DNA of 64,000 nt from DASSKA01 sp963839365 (GCA_963839365.1 CAWIUT010000007.1:62001-126000), one strand, 5' to 3'. Positions 33,396-43,062 are shown, numbered from the stretch's first letter. The notes: generated by a model not told the origin, from the sequence alone. Numbers and translations are program-made.

Positions 33396-34502
33396 TTGGC
33401 GACCCCAGACTCCGTGCCGGTCGAGCGGCTCGACGTGGCGGCGTACGAGATCCCCACCGACAGCCCCGAGTCAGACGGGACCTTGGCGTGGGACTCGACC
33501 ACGATGGTGCTGGTGCAGGCTCACGCCGGGGGGCGGACCGGCCTCGGGTACACCTACGCGGGCCCCGCAGCCGCGGCGGTCGTCGGTGACAAGCTGGCCG
33601 GCGTGGTGGAGGGGCGCGACGCGCACTCCCCGGCCGCCTCCTGGGCGGCGATGCAGCACGCGGTCCGCAACCTCGGCAAGCCGGGGCTGGTGGCCGAGGC
33701 GATCTCCGCCGTCGACGTGGCGCTGTGGGACCTGCACGCTCGGCTGTCCGACGTCCCGCTGGTCGAGGCGATCGGCGCAGTGCACGAGGCCACCCCTGTC
33801 TACGGCAGCGGCGGCTTCACGTCGTACGACGACAAGCAGCTGCGCAACCAGCTGGCCGGCTGGGTGGAGGCCGGGATCCCGCGCGTGAAGATCAAGGTGG
33901 GACGGGCACCGTCCGTGGACGTCCACCGGCTGCAGCAGGCCCGCAAGGCGGTCGGCGACGACGTGGAGCTGTTCGTCGACGCCAACGGTGCGTACACCCG
34001 CAAGCAGGCGCTGGAGTGGGCCGGCCGGTTCGCCGACCACGACGTGCGCTGGTTCGAGGAGCCGGTCAGCTCCGACGACCTGGAGGGGCTGCGGCTGCTC
34101 CGGGACCGCGGGCCGGCCGGGATGGACATCACCGCCGGCGAGTACGGGTACCACCTCCCGTACTTCCAGACGATGCTGGCCGCCGGCGCCGTCGACTGCC
34201 TCCAGGCCGACGTCACGCGTGCGCTGGGCGTCAGCGGAGTGCTGCGGGTCGCGGCGCTGTGCGACGCCCGGTGCCTGGACCTGTCCCTGCACTGCGCGCC
34301 GCAGGTCAGCGCGCACGTCGGGACGGCGATCTGGCACCTGCGGCACCTGGAGTACTTCCACGACCATGCGCGGATCGAGGCGATGGCCTTCGACGGGGTG
34401 CTCGAGCCGGAGCCGGGCGGCGTGCTGCGGCCGGACCGCTCGCGCGCGGGCCTCGGGCTGGAGGTCAAGCAGGCCGAGCTCGAGAAGTACCGCGTGGCCT
34501 AG
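33396..34502 (+). CDS. Enolase-superfamily enzyme (mandelate racemase / MLE group)
   Basis: The 368-residue protein has the Lys pair in VKIKVGR, metal ligands Asp in LFVDANGAY, Glu in WFEEPVSSDD and Glu in ITAGEYGYH, and a C-terminal His in LSLHCAPQV. With KxK and a distal His it belongs near the mandelate racemase or acid-sugar dehydratase groups; activity cannot be fixed. The start is TTG at 33396, because AGGAGG stands seven bases upstream and no ATG or GTG fits. It is divergent from the TPP enzyme and overlaps the convergent phosphatase gene by 38 bases. Confidence 0.85.
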   Translation: MATPDSVPVERLDVAAYEIPTDSPESDGTLAWDSTTMVLVQAHAGGRTGLGYTYAGPAAAAVVGDKLAGVVEGRDAHSPAASWAAMQHAVRNLGKPGLVAEAISAVDVALWDLHARLSDVPLVEAIGAVHEATPVYGSGGFTSYDDKQLRNQLAGWVEAGIPRVKIKVGRAPSVDVHRLQQARKAVGDDVELFVDANGAYTRKQALEWAGRFADHDVRWFEEPVSSDDLEGLRLLRDRGPAGMDITAGEYGYHLPYFQTMLAAGAVDCLQADVTRALGVSGVLRVAALCDARCLDLSLHCAPQVSAHVGTAIWHLRHLEYFHDHARIEAMAFDGVLEPEPGGVLRPDRSRAGLGLEVKQAELEKYRVA

Positions 34503-35604
34503 CGGCCGCCGGGGGCACCGGGACCCTCAGCCTGGCCCGCAGTCCGGCTGGAGAGACCAGGTCGGTGGCCAGGTTCTCCAGCAGAAGCACGGCGAGGTCG
34601 TCGGTGAGCTCGCCGGCCGGCACGTGCCCTCGCGTCGCGTCGAGCACGGAGTCCAGGGCCTCGTCGACGCTTCCCGCGGACAGAGCCGGCGCAAGCGACA
34701 GGGGCGACAGGAACTGCCCGCGAGCATCACGGGCCTCGCTGAGCCCGTCGGTGTAGACCAGAAGCCGGTCACCGTGGCTCCAGGTCACGGTGAGCGCCGC
34801 GTAGTCCTGGCCCAGCCCCAGCGGCAGCCCCGGCGGCGGGTCCAGGAAGGTGGCACGCCCGTCGGCCTTGGTGAGCAGGGGCGGTGGGTGCCCACAGCTG
34901 ACCACCGTCAGCCGAGCCAGGTCCGTGACGTCGACAAGGAGGGCGGTGACGAACTCCTCGTCGTCCAGGAACGGCACCAGGTAGGCGTTCATCTGCTCCG
35001 CAACGGCCACCAGGTCGGAGGCCGAAGCGGCGGACTGCCGGAAGGCGCGGATGACCCGGGCGGCCTGCTCCACCGCGCCGATCCCCTTGCCTCGCACGTC
35101 CCCCACCAGGAACCTCGTGCACCCCTCCGAGTGGTAGTAGTCGTAGAGGTCCCCGCCGACCAGGGCGTCCTCGGCCGCAGACAGGTAGCGGGAGGAGACC
35201 GCGACCCCACCGACCTTGGCCGGCAGGGTGGGCAGGATCGCGCGCTGGGCGACGTAGGCGATCGCGACCATGCGCGCGTACTGCCGTTCCCGGCGGACCC
35301 GCACCCCGGACACCAACACCGCGGCGATGCTGACGATCACGACGTCGAAGACACGGATGAGCTGCTGGTTCGCGCCCCAGGTGCTGTCCCACCAGCCTGA
35401 CCCGAGCGCCAGCACGACCGCTGCAACGGCGAAGCCGGCGGTCACCCGCGGCGGGAGCGCCGCGCTCGCGATGAGCGGCGCCACCGCGAACAGGACCACC
35501 ACGAGGAGCGTCGGGCCGGCCTCGACCACGTCGAGGACCACGGCGGCGACCAGCCACGTCGTGGCCAGCGCAAAGCCGATGATCTCACCCCTGCGCCCGG
35601 TCAC
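34465..35604 (-). CDS. Membrane SpoIIE-type PP2C phosphatase
   Basis: The 379-residue protein has about four membrane helices in the first 110 residues (IIGFALATTWLVAAVVLDVV, LLVVVLFAVAPLIASAAL, FAVAAVVLALGSGW, VVIVSIAAVLVSG). A C-terminal SpoIIE/PP2C domain has metal-binding GGDLYDYYHS, VGDVRGKGIGAVEQAA, TDGLSEARDA and DDLAVLLL. Such phosphatases often act on anti-anti-sigma factors. No partner switch genes are beside it. GTG at 35604 has GGGGAGG six bases upstream. The 3' end overlaps the enolase-superfamily gene by 38 bases on the opposite strand. Confidence 0.88.
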   Translation of the reverse strand: MTGRRGEIIGFALATTWLVAAVVLDVVEAGPTLLVVVLFAVAPLIASAALPPRVTAGFAVAAVVLALGSGWWDSTWGANQQLIRVFDVVIVSIAAVLVSGVRVRRERQYARMVAIAYVAQRAILPTLPAKVGGVAVSSRYLSAAEDALVGGDLYDYYHSEGCTRFLVGDVRGKGIGAVEQAARVIRAFRQSAASASDLVAVAEQMNAYLVPFLDDEEFVTALLVDVTDLARLTVVSCGHPPPLLTKADGRATFLDPPPGLPLGLGQDYAALTVTWSHGDRLLVYTDGLSEARDARGQFLSPLSLAPALSAGSVDEALDSVLDATRGHVPAGELTDDLAVLLLENLATDLVSPAGLRARLRVPVPPAAARPRGTSRARPA

Positions 35605-35880
35605 CTTGTTCCTCCCCGCCGCGCACCACCTTGGGGAGCGTCTTCGTTTCACGGTACGGGGCCGGATCAGCCCGAACAACGGGTCCGCCGGCCCGGCGCC
35701 ACGTTGGCCGGAGACACCCCGGATGTCGGATCCCCGTGCCCCGCAAAGCGGTGCTTGGTCGCTGGTTGTCCTCCTCAAGACGGTTCCAGCGTGGAACAAG
35801 AGCGTCGGACCGAACAGATGCGAAGTGCGTAGGAAGTACTACTGATCCGCGGGACGGCGACCGTCTCGGGAACGTCGCCC
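35605..35880. other. Intergenic region without a gene
   Basis: The 276 bases hold no reading frame with coding character. The region probably carries the promoter of the phosphatase gene and the 3' end of the E1 transcript. It is somewhat less GC-rich near 35770-35850. Confidence 0.5.
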
Positions 35881-38058
35881 TCAGCCGCGCGCCAGCTCCC
35901 GGGCCGCCCGTTCGATGTCCTGCTCCTGGACGAGGACCAGGTTCGCAGCGGACCCGAGCGGGACGAAGCTGTCGTGTGCGGCGACCCGAGCGAGCCGGCC
36001 GTCGTACCCGCGCTCGACCAGCGCCGCGAGGACGCCCTCCCCGACGCCGCCGGTGCGCCGGGTCTCGTCCACCATGAGCAGCCGACCGGTGGCGCGTGCC
36101 TCGCGGAGCAGGTCATCGACCGGCAGCGGCGCCAGCCACCGCAGGTCGAGCACCCGGGCGTGCAGCCCCTCGGCCTCGAGCCGTCTGGCCACCCGCAGCG
36201 TCATCCGCAGCCCGTTGCCGAAGGACACCATGGTGAGGTCGTCCCCGTCGCCGTAGGTCCGCGCGGCCCCGATCGGGACGTGCACGTCGGGGGCCGGGTA
36301 GGGAGCGAGCCAGCCGCAGTCACCGTCCTCGTGCAGGTCGCGTTCGTGGTAGAGCGCGATCGGCTCGAGGAAGGCCGCAACCGTGCCGTCGACGGTCGCT
36401 GCCTGGACGCAGGTGCGCAGCATCGCGGCCGCGTCGTCGGGGCGCGCCGGCGAGGCGACCACCAGTCCGGGGACGTCCCCGAGCACGGCGGTCGCGTTGT
36501 CGTTGTGGAAGTGCCCCCCGAACCCGCGCTGGTAGGCGTAGGAGGCAATGCGCACGACCATCGGGTTGCGGAACTGTCCGCGGGAGAAGAACTGGAGGGT
36601 CGCCGCCTCGCCACGCAGCTGGTCCTCGGCGTTGTGCAGGTAGGCGAGGTACTGGATCTCCGGCACCGGCAGCAGTCCCGACACGCCCAGCCCCAGCGCG
36701 AGACCGAGCACGGCCTGCTCGTCGAGCGGGGTGTCGAAGACCCGGCCAGCCCCGAACCGGCGCTGCAGCCCCCGGGTGAGGCCGTACACCCCGCCCTTGC
36801 GCCCGACGTCCTCGCCGAACACCAGCATCTCCGGGTGGTGGTCGAGCAGCTCTGCGAGGGTCCGGTTGATGCTCTGGGCGAGGGTCGGCGAGCCCGGCTC
36901 CGACCGGTCGCTGCGGATGCCTCGCACCGAGGACGCCACCCGGTCGGGGTGACGGGGGGCGAGCGAGGCGGTGATCTCGGCGGCCGAGGTCAGCGGCCGG
37001 CTGTCGAGGGCCTCCTTGGCCGCGGCGTGCACCTGCTCGCGGATGCTCTCGTGACGGTCGAGCACCTCCTCGCGGGTCATCGCTCCGGACTCCACGAGCG
37101 TTCGTGCGGTGCCGAGCAGGGGGTCGCGGGCCAGGTCCGCGCTGATCTCCGCCGGAGCCCGGTAGCCGGTCTCGACGTCGGAGCCGGCATGGCCGAACAG
37201 CCGGATCACCGACAGGTGCAGCAGCGCGGGGACGCGACGGGTGCGCGCCCAGTCGGCCGCCGCGCGGGCCGCGACGTAAGTCGCGGCCGGGTCGCTGCCG
37301 TCGGCGGCGAAGTACCGCAGGCCGGGCCGGTTCTCGTACGCCGCGCGCACCCAGCCGCTCGGGGTCCGGACGCTGATCCCCAGCCCGTTGTCCTCGCAGA
37401 CCACCAGCAGCGGCACCGGCAGACCCTGGTAGCTGGCCAGGCAGGCGCTGTTGAGTGCGCCCGCCGCGGTGGAGTGGTTCATGGACGCGTCGCCGAGGCT
37501 GGTCACGGCGACCGCGTCGGCCGGCCACGCGCTGTCCACGCCGAGCTTGCGGGCGCGCGGGATGGCGAACGCCACCCCGACTGCGCGGGGCAGGTGCGAG
37601 GCGATGGTCGAGGTCTGCGGGATGATCGCCAGCTCGCGGCGACCGAACACCTTGTGCCGCCCCCCGGCGATGGGCTCCTCGGCGCCGGCCGCCACCCCGA
37701 GCAGCACGTCCCGCACCGGGTCGACCCCCTCGACCTGACCGGCCCGGCGGACGTAGAAACCCCCGGAGCGGTAGTGCAGCAGCGCCGGGTCGGTGGGTCG
37801 CAGCGCGGCCGCGACGACGGCGTTCGCCTCGTGGCCGGCCGACCCGATCGTGTAGTAGCCGCGCCCCTGCTGCTGCATCCAGCGGGCGGCCAGGTCCAGC
37901 TGCCGGCTGGTCAGCTGGGCGTCCAGGACCCTGCGGCACTCGGCAGCAGTCAGCCCGCTGCCGGGACGTACCGGGGCCTCCGGCTGCGTGCGGCTGCGGG
38001 CGTCCGTGAGCGCGCGGACCTGGTCGACGAAGTGCTGCTCGGTCTCCTCAGGCGTCAT
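35881..38058 (-). CDS. Fused alpha-beta E1 subunit of a 2-oxoacid dehydrogenase
   Basis: The 725-residue protein joins the E1 alpha half (residues about 35-370, TPP motif GDASMNHSTAAGALNSACLA ending CEDN) to the E1 beta half (about 395-720, VFGEDVGRKGGVYGLTRGLQ, DTPLDEQAVLGLALGLGVSG). It resembles branched-chain or acetoin-type E1s. It decarboxylates a 2-oxo acid and passes the acyl group to an E2 lipoyl protein; no E2 or E3 is in the window. Being 9 bases from the semialdehyde dehydrogenase gene and co-directional with lysine 6-transaminase, it may act on 2-oxoadipate from lysine breakdown. That substrate is inference. Confidence 0.87.
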   Translation of the reverse strand: MTPEETEQHFVDQVRALTDARSRTQPEAPVRPGSGLTAAECRRVLDAQLTSRQLDLAARWMQQQGRGYYTIGSAGHEANAVVAAALRPTDPALLHYRSGGFYVRRAGQVEGVDPVRDVLLGVAAGAEEPIAGGRHKVFGRRELAIIPQTSTIASHLPRAVGVAFAIPRARKLGVDSAWPADAVAVTSLGDASMNHSTAAGALNSACLASYQGLPVPLLVVCEDNGLGISVRTPSGWVRAAYENRPGLRYFAADGSDPAATYVAARAAADWARTRRVPALLHLSVIRLFGHAGSDVETGYRAPAEISADLARDPLLGTARTLVESGAMTREEVLDRHESIREQVHAAAKEALDSRPLTSAAEITASLAPRHPDRVASSVRGIRSDRSEPGSPTLAQSINRTLAELLDHHPEMLVFGEDVGRKGGVYGLTRGLQRRFGAGRVFDTPLDEQAVLGLALGLGVSGLLPVPEIQYLAYLHNAEDQLRGEAATLQFFSRGQFRNPMVVRIASYAYQRGFGGHFHNDNATAVLGDVPGLVVASPARPDDAAAMLRTCVQAATVDGTVAAFLEPIALYHERDLHEDGDCGWLAPYPAPDVHVPIGAARTYGDGDDLTMVSFGNGLRMTLRVARRLEAEGLHARVLDLRWLAPLPVDDLLREARATGRLLMVDETRRTGGVGEGVLAALVERGYDGRLARVAAHDSFVPLGSAANLVLVQEQDIERAARELARG

Positions 38059-38067
38059 CGGCGACGG

Positions 38068-39621
38068 TCAGATCCGGAAACCGAGCTCGGGGCTCAGCTC
38101 GGCGACGTCCATCTGCGCCTTCTGGAGGTGGCCCGAGTAGTCCCAGTTCACCGCCTGCCACCGGGTCATCTGCTCCAGTACCCAGATGCCGGACTGCCGG
38201 CTCCCGTTGCCGGACTTGCCGTTGCCGCCGAACGGGAGGTGCGCCTCGGCGCCGGAGGTGGAGTTGTTCACGCTGACCATCCCGGCGGAGACGCCGCGGC
38301 AGAACCGGAACACCGACTTCGGGTCGTTGGTGTAGATCGAGGACGACAACCCGTAGCCGGGCGCGTTGGCCAGCTCGATCGCCTCGCCGAGGTCGGCGAA
38401 GCCAGTGACCCCGACGATCGGCCCGAACGTCTCCTCGAGGAACAGGTCGTCGTCGCGGTGCACCCCGTCGACGATCACCGGGTGGTAGAACAACCCGGCC
38501 TCCGGGTCACCGACGAACCCGTCGCGGGGGTTGTCCGGACCGATCCGGCCCACTCCGGAGGAGCCGAGCACCTTGTGGTGCGGGCCGATCTGGTGCAGGT
38601 ACTCGTCGTACCGGTCGGCGAACTTCTGCTCGAGCATCGGCCCGTAGAGCACGTCCTGGCGGGGGTCGCCGACCCGGGCGCGCCGGGTGGCCTCGGCGAA
38701 CCGAGCCAGGAAGTCGTCGTGCACCCGCTCGTCGACGATCACGGTGCCCAGCGAGGTGCAGCGCTGCCCGCCGGTGCCGAAGCCGGCGAACAGGGCGCCC
38801 TGCACGGCCAGGTCGAGGTCGGCGTCGGCGCACACCACCATCGGGTTCTTGCCGCCGAGCTCCAGGCACGCCGACTGGAGGTGCCGCCCGGTCAGCTCGC
38901 CGATGCGGGCACCGACGGCGCTGGACCCGGTGAAGCCGACCTTGTCGACCAGACCCTCGGCCAGCGCCCGCTCCAGGCCGGCGAAGGTGGCCTCCCCGTC
39001 CGCGTGCACGATGTTCAGCACGCCGTCGGGCAGCCCACCTCCGCGCACGAACAGCTCGAAGAACGCCTCGGCGGCGGCTGCGGCGTACTCCGCCGGCTTC
39101 CAGACCACGGTGTTGCCGGCCAGCAGCGCCGGCACGATGTACCAGGACGGCACGGCCACCGGGAAGTTGCCGGCGGTGACCACCGCGAGCGTTCCCACCG
39201 GGCGGCGGAACGTGAACAGCTGCTTGTCGGGCATCTCCGAGGGCACCGTCTGCCCGTAGAGCCGCCGGCCCTCGCCGAGGAAGAAGTCGCAGGTGTCCAC
39301 GATCTCGCGCACCTCACCGAGCGCCTCGGCGTACGGCTTGCCGACCTCCTCCGTGACGATCCGGGCCAGCGCCTCGGCGTTCTCCTCCACGACCCGGCCG
39401 ATGTGCGCCACGGCGCGGCCGCGCACCGGGGCCGGCACGTCAGCCCAGCCCGGTTGCGCGGCCTTGGCGGCCCGGCAGGCATCGGCGTACGTCACGGCAT
39501 CGGCGAGCGCCACCTCGGCCACCACGTCGCTGGTCCGGGACGGGTTGACCGAGGAGTAGGAGCGGACTGCCTTGGCGGAGCTGGGCCGTCCGGCGATCAC
39601 GGAGCTGATCGAGCGGGTCAT
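38068..39621 (-). CDS. Aldehyde dehydrogenase, probable aminoadipate-semialdehyde type
   Basis: The 517-residue ALDH-superfamily protein has general base Glu in CLELGGKNP, catalytic Cys in GGQRCTSLG, and NAD-binding GFTGSSAVGARIG. The end FGGNGKSGNGSRQSGIWVLE fits the piperideine-6-carboxylate / aminoadipate semialdehyde dehydrogenase group. ATG at 39621 is preceded by AGGAGGAG. Only 13 bases separate it from the lysine 6-transaminase gene upstream, which would supply the semialdehyde. The pair converts L-lysine to 2-aminoadipate, as in cephamycin producers and lysine catabolism. Confidence 0.87.
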   Translation of the reverse strand: MTRSISSVIAGRPSSAKAVRSYSSVNPSRTSDVVAEVALADAVTYADACRAAKAAQPGWADVPAPVRGRAVAHIGRVVEENAEALARIVTEEVGKPYAEALGEVREIVDTCDFFLGEGRRLYGQTVPSEMPDKQLFTFRRPVGTLAVVTAGNFPVAVPSWYIVPALLAGNTVVWKPAEYAAAAAEAFFELFVRGGGLPDGVLNIVHADGEATFAGLERALAEGLVDKVGFTGSSAVGARIGELTGRHLQSACLELGGKNPMVVCADADLDLAVQGALFAGFGTGGQRCTSLGTVIVDERVHDDFLARFAEATRRARVGDPRQDVLYGPMLEQKFADRYDEYLHQIGPHHKVLGSSGVGRIGPDNPRDGFVGDPEAGLFYHPVIVDGVHRDDDLFLEETFGPIVGVTGFADLGEAIELANAPGYGLSSSIYTNDPKSVFRFCRGVSAGMVSVNNSTSGAEAHLPFGGNGKSGNGSRQSGIWVLEQMTRWQAVNWDYSGHLQKAQMDVAELSPELGFRI

Positions 39622-39634
39622 GGGGGTCTCCTCC

Positions 39635-41008
39635 TCAGGACGCAACCGCGGCCAGGACGCGGTCGAAGGCTGCCACGGCGGTGCGCAGCTCGTCGGCGGT
39701 GATGGTCAGTGCGGGGCGGAACCGGATCGAGCGGGGGCCGCAGCCCAGCGCCAGCACGCCCTCGTCGTACAGCCGAGCGAGCACGCGGTCGCGAGCGCCG
39801 GGCTCGGGCAGGTCGAGCGCACACATCAGCCCGCGACCTCGGACGTTGCTGACCTGTGCGGGGTGCCGGTCGGCCAGCGCGTGCAGGTCCTCCAGCAACG
39901 TCGTCCCCAGCTCGGCGGCGCGGGCGACCAGGCCGTCGCGCTCGATGATCTCGAGCAGTCGGCGCGAGCGCACCATGTCGACGAGACCTCCGCCCCACGT
40001 GGAGTTGATCCGGCCGGCGACGTGGAACACGTTCTCGGGCACCTCGTCGACCCGCCTGCCGGCCATGATGCCACCGAGCTGCACCTTCTTCGCGAACGCG
40101 ACGACGTCCGGTTCGAGGCCGAGCTGCTGGTAGGCCCACGGGGTGCCGGTGACCCCCACGCCGGTCTGCACCTCGTCGACGATGAACAGCGCGTCGTTCT
40201 CGTGGCAGAGCCGCTGCATCTGTTGCAGGAACTCGGCTCGCATGTGGTTGTCGCCGCCCTCCCCCTGGATCGGCTCGGCGATGAAGCAAGCGATGTCGTG
40301 CGGGTGGGCGGCGAAGGCGGCGCGGGCCTGTTCGAGCGCTCGCTGCTCGGCAGCCTCCAGCTCGGTGCGGTGCTGCTCGAGGGGGAAGACGATGGCCGGT
40401 ACGTCGATCCGCGGCCAGTCGAACTGGGGGTAGCGGTCGGTCTTCGCCGGGTCGGTGTTGGTCAGCGACATGGTGTAGCCGCTGCGGCCGTGGAAGGCCC
40501 GGGTCAGGTGCAGCACCCTGGTGCCCAGCTTCGGGGACAGGCCGTGCGCCTCATTGTGCCGGCTCTTCCAGTCGAACGCCGCCTTGAGGGCGTTCTCCAC
40601 CGCCAGCGCGCCGCCCTCGATGAAGAACAGGTGCGGCAGCGCCGGGTCGCCGAGCACCCGGGCGAATGTCTCCACGAACGCCGCGTAGTGGGTGGTGAAG
40701 ATGTCGGAGTTGGCCGGCTTGTTGGCGGCCACCTCCGCGAGCAGGGCCCGGAAGTCCGGGTCGTCGGCGAGGCCCTTGGGGTTCATGCCGAGGGGGGCGG
40801 AGGCGAAGAAGCTGTAGAGGTCGAGATACTCCGCGCCGGTGCGCGCGTCCACCAGCGTGGCACCCTGGCTGCGCGCGGTGTCCAGGACGAGCGGAAAGCC
40901 GCCCTCGGTGAGCACGTGCCGAGTCAGCACCTCATGCACCTGCTCGGGCGCCACGAGGCCACGAGGAGGTTCTACCGTCATTCCGATGTCATGCCGCATG
41001 TTTTCCAC
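39635..41008 (-). CDS. lat: L-lysine 6-transaminase
   Basis: The protein has up to 457 residues and is a class III PLP aminotransferase. It has the Lat-type Schiff-base segment DVVAFAKKVQLGGIMAGRR, DEVQTGVGVTG upstream (PLP Asp), and GGGLVDMVRSRR near the C-terminal third. It transfers the epsilon amino group of lysine to 2-oxoglutarate. The start could be 41008, 40999 or 40981 (MTVEPPRGL); no ribosome site is decisive, and 41008 gives the longest form. Next downstream is the semialdehyde dehydrogenase. The upstream 197 bases hold the promoter. Confidence 0.88.
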   Translation of the reverse strand: MENMRHDIGMTVEPPRGLVAPEQVHEVLTRHVLTEGGFPLVLDTARSQGATLVDARTGAEYLDLYSFFASAPLGMNPKGLADDPDFRALLAEVAANKPANSDIFTTHYAAFVETFARVLGDPALPHLFFIEGGALAVENALKAAFDWKSRHNEAHGLSPKLGTRVLHLTRAFHGRSGYTMSLTNTDPAKTDRYPQFDWPRIDVPAIVFPLEQHRTELEAAEQRALEQARAAFAAHPHDIACFIAEPIQGEGGDNHMRAEFLQQMQRLCHENDALFIVDEVQTGVGVTGTPWAYQQLGLEPDVVAFAKKVQLGGIMAGRRVDEVPENVFHVAGRINSTWGGGLVDMVRSRRLLEIIERDGLVARAAELGTTLLEDLHALADRHPAQVSNVRGRGLMCALDLPEPGARDRVLARLYDEGVLALGCGPRSIRFRPALTITADELRTAVAAFDRVLAAVAS

Positions 41009-41205
41009 GATAAGCCCAGTCTCGTCGGAAAATCATCCTCTGTTCAGAAAGAAGGGCGACCTCCCGAGGCGGCGGCGCACACGCCTCCGGTGCGCCCCCG
41101 GTACCGACTGCCCCTTGGGCCCTGACGACCATGCGTCGCGCGCTGCCGTTGCGGTTGGCCGGCGGCGACTGAGCGTCCGGCGGCGGACGCGGGCCGGCCG
41201 GGCCT

Positions 41206-41598
41206 CTAGTGGACCGTGACGGTGAAGCGCTTGATCGCGTTCGGGTGCCCGTCACCGGTCACACCGACTGCACGGAGCACGTTCTGCCCCTTGAGCTTCA
41301 GCGTCAGCCGGAGGCGGTAGCGCCCCTCCTCGTTGGCGCGAATGCGCGCCCCCACGAGCGGCTGCCACTGGTCGTGACGCAGCTCCTGGATCTTGACCAG
41401 GTGGCCCTTGGCCGGTTCGCCGTTGACCAGGAACAGCCCGCGTACGCGGAAGGTCTGACCGGCTGCCGGCGTCGGGTCCGAGGCGTGGGCGGTGATGCTG
41501 GCCGTGAAGGCGCTCGGCTGGGCGACGGCGGGCGCGCTCGCCGTCAACGGGACCAACGTGGCCAACGCGGCGACACCAGCGGTACGTCGAAGGTTCAT
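41206..41598 (-). CDS. Secreted Ig-like small protein
   Basis: The 130-residue protein has a signal peptide (LRRTAGVAALATLVPLTASA, cleaved near AVAQ). One beta-rich domain (TASITAHASDPTPAAGQTFR, VRGLFLVNGEPAKGHLVKIQ, YRLRLTLKLKGQNVLRAVGV) has the look of a bacterial Ig-like or surface adhesion module. It has no catalytic residues. ATG at 41598 is the start. It is separated from lat by about 200 bases. The function is unknown; extracellular location is inferred from the signal. Confidence 0.75.
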   Translation of the reverse strand: MNLRRTAGVAALATLVPLTASAPAVAQPSAFTASITAHASDPTPAAGQTFRVRGLFLVNGEPAKGHLVKIQELRHDQWQPLVGARIRANEEGRYRLRLTLKLKGQNVLRAVGVTGDGHPNAIKRFTVTVH

Positions 41599-41760
41599 GA
41601 CTCCCCCACTTCAGAGGTTGGCCCGGCGCAGACGGCACCGGGACACCGTCATTGCACAGCGGCCGCCGCACCCCTGTGAGAGGCGGAGGTCCTCGCCGCT
41701 CGGGACGTCGTGGCACCGCTTCGATCGCAGGACACTGCCGGACCGGAGGGGCGTAGTCGG

Positions 41761-43062
41761 TCAGCCCTCGACGAGCTCATCGGTCGCACTCACGACCGCG
41801 GCCCGCTGATGCGTCTCGTACATGCGCACGGCAACGACCACGCCCGACAGGGCGGTGAGCGCCGCAACAGCCCACACCGCAGCCCTCACCCCGAGGAGGT
41901 CGGCAACGATGCCCGCGAACAGCGCCCCGGCGGCGAAGCCACCGTCACGCCACAGGCGGTAGGCGCCGAGCGAGCGGGCTCGCCAGGCGGGATGGGCGAC
42001 ATCACCGATGCAAGCCAGCAGGGTCGGGTAGACCATGGCGGTGCCGACGCCGAGCAGGGCGGCAGCGAGAGCCCACAGCGCGAAGCTGTCGGCCCAGGCG
42101 ACCAGGCCCAGCGCCGCCGCTTGCAGCCACAGACCTGCGGCGATCATCCACTTCCGCCCTCCCCTGTCCGACAGTGCACCGGTGTAGAGCTGCCCAAGTC
42201 CCCAGACGGCGGGGTACAGCGCCGCAAGGACCCCGATCCGCCCGACCGAGAGTCCGGCGGCTGCGAAGAGGAGGGGGAACAGCCCCCATGCCAAGCCGTC
42301 GTTGAGGTTGTTCACCAGGCCGGCCTGGCTGGCCGATGAAAGTGCCGGCTCCCGAAAGCTGGTGTGGCTGAAGACCTCGCGGCCGGAGAGCTCGGCATGC
42401 AGATGGTCGTGGCGCCCGTCGGCGCGCGCGACATGCTCCGCAGCCTCGAGCCGGGCGTGCTCTCGGGTCTCCTTCACCACGACCGCGGACAGCCCCAGCC
42501 CGACGGCTGCGAAGGCAAGGCCCAGCAGGAAGGGAGCCGGGCGAAGACCATTGGCCTGCGCAAGGTACCCCGTAGCCAGCGCCGTGATCGCGACTGCTCC
42601 GTAGCCGGCGGCCTCGTTGAGCCCCACCGCCGTTCCACGACGTGCAGGACCCACGAGATCGATCTTCATGACCACCGTCGTGGACCAGGTCATGCCCTGG
42701 CTGACTCCCAGCAGCACGTTGGCGGCAACGACCCAGGGCCACGAGGGCGCCACGATGAGCAGCAGCGGCACCGGGACGGCCACCACCCATCCGGCGACCA
42801 GCACCGGCTTGCGTCCCCACCGGTCCGCCCACGCACCGGCGACGTAGTTGGTTGCCGCCTTGGCCAGCCCGAAGGCCATGATGAACGACAGACCGGCGGT
42901 GTAGCCGCTGAGGTCGAACACGTCCTTGCCCAGCAGCGGCACCACCGTGCGTTCCTGGCCGAGCAGGCCGCCGACCACGGCGTTGACCGCGACGAGAAGC
43001 ACGAACTGGGGGAGGTTCTGCCGGATTCCGAGCTCGATCCCACGTCGGCCGGCTGAAGCCAT
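41761..43062 (-). CDS. Major facilitator superfamily transporter
   Basis: The 433-residue protein has 12 predicted helices and the MFS loop 2-3 signature GAWADRWGRKPVLV (about 76-89), with a related GALSDRGGRKWM in the second half. ATG at 43062 (MASAGRRGIELG) follows GAGGA. It is the last gene of the minus-strand trxA-cstR-MFS run and probably shares that control. The substrate is unknown; export of a sulfur compound would fit the context but is inference. Confidence 0.82.
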   Translation of the reverse strand: MASAGRRGIELGIRQNLPQFVLLVAVNAVVGGLLGQERTVVPLLGKDVFDLSGYTAGLSFIMAFGLAKAATNYVAGAWADRWGRKPVLVAGWVVAVPVPLLLIVAPSWPWVVAANVLLGVSQGMTWSTTVVMKIDLVGPARRGTAVGLNEAAGYGAVAITALATGYLAQANGLRPAPFLLGLAFAAVGLGLSAVVVKETREHARLEAAEHVARADGRHDHLHAELSGREVFSHTSFREPALSSASQAGLVNNLNDGLAWGLFPLLFAAAGLSVGRIGVLAALYPAVWGLGQLYTGALSDRGGRKWMIAAGLWLQAAALGLVAWADSFALWALAAALLGVGTAMVYPTLLACIGDVAHPAWRARSLGAYRLWRDGGFAAGALFAGIVADLLGVRAAVWAVAALTALSGVVVAVRMYETHQRAAVVSATDELVEG

